This document shows, in pieces, positions 45,305 to 56,200 of a stretch of DNA of 64,000 bases. The notes under the pieces were generated by a model. That model saw nothing but the letters and a program-made list of their open reading frames with translations. It was not told where the DNA came from and did not search any database. A program made the translations under genes and the position numbers. Source of the stretch: Branchiostoma floridae. Its lineage: Eukaryota; Chordata; Leptocardii; Amphioxiformes; Branchiostomatidae. Numbering within the stretch: position 1 is the stretch's first letter; each line of letters opens with the position of its first letter. The stretch spans positions 22,316,030 through 22,380,029 of the forward strand of contig NC_049986.1 of NCBI RefSeq assembly GCF_000003815.2. Direction: 5' to 3'.

Positions 45305-45542
45305 TATCAAAATAGGTGTTAACATATGCCGTATTTACACATGAAAGATATGTATACTTTTATATACAAGGAATGTTTTTAACTCCATGAAAAGTGGAGA
45401 TATACTAGTATACTGTCTCTGTCTGAGTGCCTGTTTATGTTTCCGGATATTTGTGGTCAGCATAACTCATGAACATCTTGATGGATGGCAATGATATTTA
45501 ATATGTGGGTAGATGTTGAGAAGACAAAGGTCAAGTTCAATG

Positions 45543-45846
45543 NNNNNNNNNNNNNNNNNNNNNNNNNNNNNNNNNNNNNNNNNNNNNNNNNNNNNNNNNN
45601 NNNNNNNNNNNNNNNNNNNNNNNNNNNNNNNNNNNNNNNNNNNNNNNNNNNNNNNNNNNNNNNNNNNNNNNNNNNNNNNNNNNNNNNNNNNNNNNNNNNN
45701 NNNNNNNNNNNNNNNNNNNNNNNNNNNNNNNNNNNNNNNNNNNNNNNNNNNNNNNNNNNNNNNNNNNNNNNNNNNNNNNNNNNNNNNNNNNNNNNNNNNN
45801 TGATATACATATATCAGGCATTACAGTATTGGTCCATATTTTATTG

Positions 45847-45931
<85 letters not shown>
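45543..45931. repeat. Gap followed by (TA)n microsatellite
   Basis: N from 45543 to 45800, then TA repeats 45847-45931. Before the gap lies a piece of the interspersed repeat family seen at 13370. Confidence 0.9.
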
Positions 45932-45934
<3 letters not shown>

Positions 45935-46109
45935 GTTTCTTAAAACAAAAACTAAAAATACAATGTGTATTAATTGGTCCATATTTTATTGATAAATACA
46001 GATTGCAGATAAAGGTACGAATACAAAGTGACGGCGGAGTTGTTTTATTTCATTTCAGCGCCTCCACTTATACAAATATTAAAAATAGACTATAGGCTAT
46101 AATAAGTAG

Positions 46110-46710
46110 ATAATTAAATAAGTATATACATAGGTGTATATAAGTATATACATAGGTAAATAAGTATATACATAGGTAAATAAGTATATACATAGGTAAA
46201 TAAGTACATGTATATATAAATAAGCTCAAAAAAGAACAAGAAACAGCCATGACTTCAAGTACCAGAGTTACCATATGCATCCTAGGATTGATGTGTTCAA
46301 AACTTCGTATTCCCCCAGAACTATCGTAGAGTGCAATATGTTATCACCAAGCACAGTAGGGGCATCTTCTCTTGATAGATAAAGAACGCTTGCAGATAGA
46401 TGTGCAAAAGTTAGGTGTGACGGATCGTCCGGTGTAATATAACCAGCTGCTGCCGCGCCGCGTGCCTGCGAAGCTGGTGTGTTGCGCTGAAGGGCGGTTA
46501 TACCGGCTATATAGATACCGATACAGAAGCTGGTATGTTACGCCCAAGGGCGGTTATACCGGCTATATAGATACAGGTACAGAAACTGGTGTGTTACGCC
46601 GAAGGGCGGTTATACCGGCTATATAGATATAGATACAGATACAGAAGGTGGCGTGTTACGCCGAAGGGCGCTTATACCGGCTATATAGATACAGATACAG
46701 ATATACATAA
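46110..46710. repeat. Two minisatellites beside the 3' end of copy 2
   Basis: 46110-46210 repeats AAGTATATACATAGGTAAAT in 20-bp units. 46492-46710 has four units of 56-62 bp, GGGCGGTTATACCGGCTATA plus TAGATACAG and GTGTTACGCCGAA. Confidence 0.9.
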
Positions 46711-46852
46711 TGTGCGTGAGTCGATCCCCCCAAGAATGAAACCCGAACGATTTGTAGATATGATGTAATCCTGTCACGGTGATTTTGTGTGGCCAACATG
46801 ATGTCCATTTTTGGATATTAAGCTAGGCACTATTCATAAAACGTACGATGCT

Positions 46853-47271
46853 TCAACTAGCGACCTGACAAATGAACTTCAGATAGGCGGCAGAACACGG
46901 ATAATCGTTCCAACTGTTCCTAACATATATGGCAGAATTCCCTGCAAAATAATGCACACAGTCCTCATTGCCGTACGCGTCGTCGGGTTGTCTTGGATCC
47001 CACCGCTTGAAGTGTCCGAGAGGAACACCATCAGCCCATACCCAGCTGCCTTCTCGGACGCGGTCAGTCATTCCGAACCAGAACAACGCGTTGTTATCGA
47101 CGGCATTCTTCAGGTTGATGAGGAACCTGTTGATGCCCGCATCCCGGGGCATGGCGAGAGTTCCACCGTCTGAAGAACAGGTCGCGGCTGCTTCGTCGTA
47201 GTTTCCCCGCTGGTTGAAGGCCTTGTAGCACAGTTGGTTGGGCTGGTAGTAAACGTACCCGTCTGGGCAAC
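46853..47271 (-). CDS. Terminal C-type lectin domain exon (copy 2)
   Basis: CTLD of about 139 residues: CPDGYVYYQPNQLCYK, GGTLAMPRDAG, LFWFGMTDR, WVWADGVPLGHF, then WDPRQPDD, NEDC, SWNDYPC and KFICQVAS. QPD and WND are the calcium-2 site motifs; QPD is usually linked to galactose-type binding. Against copy 1 (RPD, WSD) this domain looks more canonical. It is flanked by a 26-bp direct repeat at 46095-46120 and 47330-47355. Confidence 0.92.
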
Positions 47272-50200
47272 CTGTTTCGGGGAGAGGATGGTTCACTGTA
47301 TTACTATTGCAATCGGTTTTCATCAGCAAGGGCTATAATAAGTAGATAATTAAATATCTTACAACGTAATGCTTTTGTGATAAAGCACCAAGAACGAGAT
47401 ATAAAAACCGGAAGCTCTGCTGCAGTACCAAGGAAAGCCGCTAGGTGGCCCAAAATCAAATCATTTCTTTTACAGGACATGACCAAACAAAATAGATACC
47501 TAGCGTCATGACAATTCACCAATAGCCTCTTGAGTCATTCTGCTATCCAAGCAAACATACATCCAAACCTGCATCGAGACGTCAACGAAAAATAACCTTC
47601 TGGCCAAGATGATAAAAAGAAGGTATAATTTGATCGCGTGTGAGAGCGGCAGCCTGTTTGCCTCGGGACCGAGAGGTCTCGAGTTCAAATCCGGCTGCGT
47701 GTCACCGATCTTGTGCCCTTGGGAAAGGCACTTTACACGGCTTTCCTCACTTTACTTAGGTTAAAATGAGAACCTAGCTTCGGCTAGGGCCGCCCCTCGG
47801 ATAGGACGTAAAATGGAGGTCCCGTATCTGGGGAGAGCCATACCCCAGGCACGTTAAAGAACCCACCACACGTGCGATGGTGCGGTGTGAGTGGTTCACA
47901 ACCTACAGTCCCTGGCCGCACCTGGGGCAATTACTGTCGTATTGGGGTAATTAGGCGCTGTATACAGGCTACCATTTCAGACCCTTGCGATTTAGCCCCA
48001 CCTATTGTAAGCTCCTCGCAATTCAGCCCCTATCCTCGAGGAGAGAGTAGTCGGCCCATACAATACAATACAATACAATAATTTACCCCTTTCGATGTGA
48101 ATGACCATGCGACCTGCTTGTCCAACTTTATTATAATTAGTCCCTAAAAAATGATACCCACGGGTACATCTGGCAGAGCTGCCCGACCACGTGCGATCCG
48201 CCGGGCAGTTCCGACTGGTACTGCCGGCATACAGGTTGTAACCATGGTTACAGCTGAAGGTACAGTTCTCGGGATAGCGGAAGGAGTAGCCATGGTTACA
48301 GGACATTCTTCCATGGGCGGGGCTGTACAGGGTCGGGCACTGCACAGCTGGAATAGAAAATTTAAACGGTAAAAGAATCCTGAGCGTTACAATGAACAAA
48401 TAATAATCCATTGAAATGTTTTAATTAATGGAGTGTAACTAGTAGATGAAAATAAAATGGGTAATACATTTAACAATTAGAGGAATATACACTTCTCTGT
48501 TTCTGTTATGACTTTGCTTTCGATTGCTTTTGGTTATTTTTGACAGGTTTTGGTCGTTCTTTCGCTTACCGATGCATTCGGTGTTGTTTCCTGACCAGGT
48601 TGCGTCAGTTTGACAATGTCTCTCGTGGCTGCTTGTGGACGTCAGCTCGTAGCCTCGGTCGCAGGCGAAGCTGCAGGCCTCGGGATAGCGGAAACTGTAG
48701 CCGCTATTGCAGGTCATTCTGCCGTGAAGGGGGCTAGACAGGTCCGGGCATTTCACAGCTGAAATTCAAGCACGCGTCTTAGAAAGAGCATAAATTCGAC
48801 AAGAGCTGGTTAAAGATAAACAAAAAGGTCCACATTGATTTAAAAGAATGCATTTAGTGTGTGTCACTATTTGAGGTACCGGACAATACCCGTTAATGAC
48901 CTGGTGCTGAAGACCATATACTTTGTCATATTGTACAATATATTTGTACAATATATTTTGTCATATTGTAAAAAAATAAGCTTATTTTTATATCATAAGT
49001 ATATTCTGGCACTAGGAGATAACATTATAAGATTTACCTAAACAGGCTGTGGTTCCTGGGCTCTTTGGGTTGAAAGGAATGTCCCAGTTCCCATCGTGTC
49101 TACAGGAGTACTCGGCATAGATCAGCCTGTCGTAACCATGGTTACAGTGGAGCACGCAGACGACCTCGTACTCCGGCTGTGTGCTGTTGGCTGATTGGCA
49201 GGTGTCGGCTGCTGAGGATGTCGGGATAGAACACGAGAAGAACCCATTCTCCGGTTCAGTGACCTGTTAATGTGCAGCAGTGAGGAACATGAGTTGGTGC
49301 TTACGATGACACCACGATTGGCACCTTGAAACACGGTAGTGTATAGATGGCCCTCAAAATGCATGAAACTTCTTTTAGTCTACAATTTATAAAATATGTA
49401 ATACTGCAGATTATTCAGCATTCTCGCCAACTGCAGAGTTAAGCTGTACGATATTTCTTCAATATCTGAATTGTCGTTTTGGTTGTGTTTGTATGGGTGA
49501 GTGCATGTGCATGTGTATGTCTGAGTGTTTCGTGGCGGTGGGATAAGCAGCGCCTGATGTTGAAACCGTACTGACCGGGAAAGGCGGACAGAGGGTCCGT
49601 TCACAGTGCGTCCCGTTCCCGACCGTCCCGACCCGGCAGCGGCAGCTGAAGGCCTGGTGACCCGTCAGGCTGCAGACCCCGTGCTCAGGGTGGCAGTCGT
49701 GCAGCCCGAGCTGGCAGTAGTCTGATGGGACGCAGCTAAAAAAACGGTCAAGAAATTATATTTATTGAAGATTCGTCGTACAAAAAGCCAATGGCTACTT
49801 TTTTTCTTGACTGCCTTAGATCTAGGAAGTTATATGACGTGGGACCGTCGAACATGCTTGCTTAGATTTACACCCATTCGACTAAGTCATCAAAATACAT
49901 AAAGCGAAACAAGCAAACACGCCGAAAGTATCAATCCCGAAAACACAATGTTATTTCAATGTCGGATGATACAGACTTATGTAAAAAAAATATTGAAGGA
50001 CTTAGTCTAGTTCTGAGTTTGAAAACATGCACCGGAGACAAAGGCAATGTATAGTTACTTCCAAGAAAAGCTAGTCGAATAAAACCCTTCACCTTGGCTT
50101 TTTGTTCCATTGTCCATTTGCCGTGCACCTGAAGTTGTAGAGACTGTGGAGAAGAAGGCCGCTCTCCTCGGCAACTTTGTAGCCCGGCTCACACGTCAGG

Positions 50201-53200
50201 CGGCAGGAGTCCTGGTACCTGGTCCCGCTGCACGTCAGGCTGCCGTGGGCAGGGGGCTGTGTGATCGGAAATATGTAGTCTTCATTGTCCTTTGCGACGT
50301 TTTCAACGCTTGAAGAAACTGGTAGTTCCAGAGCAGAACCCTATAGGGACCAAAACTACACAACTTTTTCCTTGCATCAAAAGCTATTTACCACCAAAAT
50401 ATCAAGACCCAAGAACACAGCATGTTCGGGACAAAAGATCCAAAACCCAAAAGATATGTTGCAGTACCAAGGTCACATACCAGGGGCCCCAAATCGACCT
50501 TGACCTTTGTGTTGCTAACTCCTATCAACATACCAAATATTATAACAATCCATCCAGAGGTTCTAAAGTTATACTGACCACAAATATCCGGAAACGCATG
50601 CCCACAGAAAGACAGACACACCAAAAACTATACCTCCAATTTTCATGGAGGTAATTATCGTCAATGAAAACGAACGCATTTGGCTGCTATTGTGCAAGCT
50701 TAGACGAGCTTTAGGGTACGTACAGGGAGTCTGGCACAGTCCTTCCTCTGACAGAACAGATCTGGTCCACCAACAACTGGCTGGAGCGCTAAAATACACA
50801 ACATATCATTAGAAACATCTTTTGAAGTACTACGTATACAGCGAAAAGACATTGACCCTGCACTATAAAATATAGCTAGCTGTAGGGGGATCGTAGAAGT
50901 CATAAAGCTTTTGCTGATACGACCTGTGCTATCTTAAAGTCTTTTAAGCAGAAAAGGTCGTTGGAAAACCATATGTGCTACCTTCCTAATCTCCAAGCAG
51001 ATTCCTCCGGTGGCATTAAAACAGTAACATAAGCTGGGGCAAATTATCCTCCTTTGCCGGCTAATTCCTTCCCCAGCTTATGTTACTGTTTTAATGCCAC
51101 AGTATTAATCTGCTTGGAGATTACTACCTTCCGCCTGTAGGCTCCAGTTGCCGGTACTGTGACAGGTGACCCTCTGGTGGTTCGTTCCTTCGTACCCGTC
51201 CGCACAGGTGACTCCGCAGGTGTTCCCGTAGGTGCGTCCGCTGGCGCGCTGGATGGTGGTGTGGGGGAACTCGGGAGGGGTTCCACAACTCACTGTTGGA
51301 AAATATTGAACGCATTCTTCGTTTTCTAAAGAAGTATCCGAAATGCTGTGCCTCTTACCCATGGCATGATATATAATATGTTGTACTATCTTGTCCTCAT
51401 CTACATTGTAGACTAAGAGAAATGCGTTGTGTAGAGTAAGGGAATATTCTTTTTGAGAAATCATATATGTACCATAACAGTATATCATTGTTATGGTACA
51501 CGTTTACAGACAAAAAGAAAACTACTCTCCTTTAAAAGTCGCAAAACTCACACATAACAAAAAACTGGGATCTTTCGTCTTCCACTGTCTCAGAAAAAGA
51601 AGTCAAACCCAATAACTTATACTTATTATACTTTTTACCATTATTTGTCTGTCATTTGTTTGTCAATTACAATTAGCCCTTGTGCAGGAATTTGCAATAA
51701 ACTTATTAATGTCCCGGAAATGTATGCCATGTCACCTGGAATACACTCTGGTTCCCCACTCCAGGTGGGTTTGTCTCCGTGTACCTGGCAGGTGAAGTTG
51801 TCTCGGCTCAGCCGTTCGTACCCGTCATGACAGGTGAGATGGCACGTCTCACCGTACGTCGTACCTGTACACCTGACGTCACCGTGTGCGGGCGTCTGTG
51901 TGCAGAGGAGGTGAGTGAAATGTTTTCAACTGTCTGGATTTCTTAGTCTCTACCAGACTTCCGACTGGCCGAATAGTAATAGGGGGGCTTTTGCCAAGTT
52001 CGGAATAAAAGTCTAGTCGGAGTTAATTGACCTAGGAGTGAACTGTTCGGCCACTAGCTGGATAGACTGCGAAAGACTGACTGAAAATCCAAATTTATTT
52101 GTCCCTATTTGTCCAAATTCTTTTTTTTTGTCATCCAGCTGACACATCTGCTTAGAGACTAAGGATATTTCTACTCATGAATTGTAACAGACTGAGGTAG
52201 TAAACTGACTCAATGCACATTCGTTAGATCAATATATTGATGACGAAAATATACCAATGTAGCACATTAGCGGGCAATGTAGCAGAACTGAAATAACCAC
52301 CAGAGGATGAGTGTGCATGAGTGGTAATCAGCGGCGAATCTACCAAAAGCCAGTCAGGGGTTAAGCTGGCCAAGGCGTGTTCTGAGCCCCTCATTGGCCA
52401 GCTTAATTCCTTATGCCACCGGTTGATCTGCGTGGAGATCACATGAATCAAAGATACTCACCGAAATGATCCCACAGTCAGCAATGACACAAGCCAGAGT
52501 CTGTGGGATGACGATATCTGTCAAAGAAACAGTCTGATATTTCATTTCACAATAGCGTTGAGACAAAGTCGACGTTGTAATATTCTTAATTATCATGTTA
52601 CCTTCACAGAAGGGAACATGTCTGTTTTTGCTTTGTTTCTTCTTCTTCTCCGCGCAAATAAGGTCAACGACCTGGACCAGACGGATGTCACCATGGTAAC
52701 CGGTAAAGTAGCAGGCACCATGTGGTGTTCGGTTACATAATATAGCAAATGTCAGATCTAGAAGGGCTCGGGTCACTACATTTAGAAATGTGTTCAAATA
52801 AGAATGAACAAAACAGTTGCCAGTCACCTTCGACTACATTCTGTATTTGCTTGCAAATATTACCTTTCTAGTTCAATAATAACTTTGATGCATATTCTTT
52901 CCCGAGGGGGATAAATGAAGAAGAGTCCAAATATGGTGTAATGGACATTAATGAAATGAAAATTATCATGAAGAAGATCTTTATGTATAATCGTATTCGT
53001 ATGTACTCTGGGATACTAAATCTATATGTTTTTCCTATTCCTTGTGGCCAGACGAAGACAATGTGGCACTGCACTCCAGTTAGTAACTTATATCACAGTG
53101 GCACATACACATTACAGACAGTAGGTAAAGTTAGTCTTTTCTTACTACATTCAATATGACTTAAAAGCCTAATGCTGAGGAAAGTAGATGACGTGTTTAT

Positions 53201-56200
53201 TTCCTGACCTGCTGATAAATCATTTTCCATCTCCGTCGTGTTCCCTCTGCGAAATGCGGTCCAGTTTCCGGTCCAGCTGCAGCCCAGGGTGTCGTCTGTT
53301 TCCGGTACGTACCCCACGTCACAGCTGACGTCACAGCGGTCCGAGAACACGTGACCCTGGCACAGGTGTGACCCGTGCGGGGGGTCCTCAGGTATGCTGC
53401 AGGCTACTACGCAGTGAACAATACATACGAACGATGAGGCCAACTTTTAAAATGAAAAATTAGAATTGATAGTGATTACCTGATAACAGTTACATGGAGT
53501 GGAACTTTATAGATTTGTTCAAATTTGTCAAACATTTTCAAACTCGTGCAAAAGACGTGTTTGTTTCGAAGAATATATGTGCATTTTGTCAATTTCTATC
53601 AGACCTTAGAGGTGGAATTATTTAATCGGTAGCATTGGTGACGAGTCTAATGATAATAATCACATGGCATACCCCTACCTGGGTCGCACAGTGCGGGTTT
53701 GTCCCATTGTCCCGAAGCCGTGCACGTCAGTACAGGGTGCCGGGGCAGGTAGCCTCGTTCACAGACGACTCTGGCTTCTGACATGTACGTGATTGTGCTG
53801 CTGTTCACTTGGCCATGAGCTACTTTCTTCGAATAGAAGAAAGACTAGTCGTTAGTCGATTATACTTCAAAGTAAGATTTTGTTTAAAAATCAATATTAT
53901 TTTCTTTTGCTATTTCATCCTTTTTCATGTGTTGGCATTATCATTGTTATTTTTCATTTTCTTCCTTCTTGTCATTTTTAGAAACTAATGTATTGCTTAA
54001 CAGACTCTGTTCAGTTGTCGACCATGTGAGTAGATTTTGATATGACATTATGAAACGTGATACCTCTCAAATACATATGACTAGTCTTATTTTTAAAGTA
54101 TGTCTGTTTGAATTAAATAGATTAGGAACAAGTACCTCGAAGTCTCCCCCACAAATCCCGGTTCTGCAAACAGGATGTCTCGTCGCCCCAAACGTCTCTG
54201 CAAACAGACAGGGGCAAGATGAACCATAGGTAAGATTAACTATGGACTAAGAGATTATGGAATAGCAAAGTTTGTATCATTGTTGATGACTATGGGTTAT
54301 GAAATCACCTCTGGACCCGCTCCAAACCGTGAACCCTTGAAAACCAGCTCAGGCCGAAGGGCTACTTGTATGTAAATCAAGGCTAAATAAAGGTTGAATA
54401 AAACTAAAGGCGCAGAAGACTTAAAAATAGTTAACAAAAAGCCAATGCTAATTTATGGCATTACTGACTTTCACTCAAGAAAATATAAACGAAGAAATGT
54501 TGAGTATGACACTTATGGCTATGTTATCTATTTTCCCAGCAGAGGTTGGTTCGCGGAGATAGTTGATGTTGGGATTTCTGAGGGGAGAGAGCCGGTAAAA
54601 ATTCGGTAAAAACCCTGACATCTGCTATATCCGCAACCCAACCTCTACTTGGAGAATAATGTTATAGACAACTTACCACGAAAGAGACTGATTATCAAGA
54701 TCTAGGTAATTTTACACTGTGTCTTCACAAAAATAACTTTTATGGCTTTAGTCTCCCTACCTAGACGAGACAGAACCTCCGGGAAGTCCAGGTTAGTGAC
54801 GATGTCCATGATGTTTGGACCGACCCAGGTCAGCATCTGCCGCATCATGTCAAGATCAACAATGTTGTCCACCGAGATCATGTTTAGATACGTCTCCGCA
54901 ATAGAAAGGTTTGGGACTTGGTCAAGCTTCACTAAAATGTTAAAAGCTACGTCAGAATAAATTTCGTCGGGGATACTGAGGTACTCTAACGCCCGAGGGT
55001 CGGTGTTCGGCATCGTGTCGGCAGCCCGACCGACGCCGACGATTGTCGACACGACTTCGGGCTGGATCGGCGCCCATCGGCCGCGGTTGCAGAACAGCAG
55101 GCCTGCTTCATCGGTCTGGTAGCCCACGTGACACTTGGCAATGCACATGGTGACGTAGGTGTTGTAGTAGGCGATGCTGGTGCAATTGAAGTGGCCGTGA
55201 CGCAGGTCTGGGAGTGACTCGGTTAGGGACGTCTTGCCGCAAACTGACAAGAAATTTATATATAAATTTAAAAAAAAATTAAATTCAAGGCCCCTTTTTG
55301 TTGGTTTTGTATAGCCTGGTATCCAGCCGTATCAGAGCTACCGAGTCACTTCTGTCCTCCCCGCAAATATTTACAAGAGCTATAATACGGCTGGATATAA
55401 GGCTAGGTTTCGCATTTTAATAGATCAGAATAGCTCCATTTACGCACCAGAAGAACATTTCGGTCAAAATAGACAAAGTAATGAGTACCCATAGTTATAT
55501 GAAGTGCGACGTGCAAATACCTTTATCATGTCGATCGGAAGCAGTCGAGACTGCAGGCTAGTTAGCAGTGAACAATTTAAAGTGCGCATGTGTAGTTCGA
55601 GGTGTTGTAGATAATATGTCAAAGTTGAAGACCCCCATGGCAACAGATTTTGAATGGTCAAGGTATTTCAACTTTGACATATCATCCACAATGCACCACA
55701 TACCGCATGCGCACGTCGAACCTCGAACAAGCTTTTTTTCTGTAAGACAGTGAGGATGTGAATGACGGAAATATCCTTGTCTGTCATTTACTGTTAGCAA
55801 AAAAAATAGAAATTGAAAAAATCTTGAGATTTATCCCGAAATTCTTAAGATTTTGTGTTGAATTTTGAGATATTCTGACTTCATCTTGAGATGTTTTAAC
55901 TTGATTTTGAGATGTATAAGAAAAATTCGAAAATGCTTAGCAAAAATCTAAAGACATTTTTAAAGTTGCCTTGAAAGAGTCCCGATTTTAGAAGTGTGAC
56001 TTTAAGCTGTAAGCAATCAACAGCATTAGTCCAAAGTGCTCTACTAACTCAAGTTCGATGATAATCTACTCGCTGTTTATAACATCATCTTACGTCACTG
56101 CACTTGACGTCTCAAAAAGAGCTCTGCGCGCCAGCGGATCAACATTGATCCATTCGTCATGCTCCTTTTTCCTTCGAATGTCAAACCCAACAATACTGCT

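Noticed and set aside
45829-46095. Ile/Tyr-rich open frame
   Set aside because: It is (TA)n read as codons.
46811-47201. Plus-strand frames opposite the CTLD exon
   Set aside because: Shadow of the minus-strand lectin exon; the reverse reading has all lectin motifs.
47632-47705. Functional tRNA gene
   Set aside because: A- and B-box-like parts are present but the acceptor stem does not pair well and a SINE body with (CAATA)n tail and flanking duplication follows.
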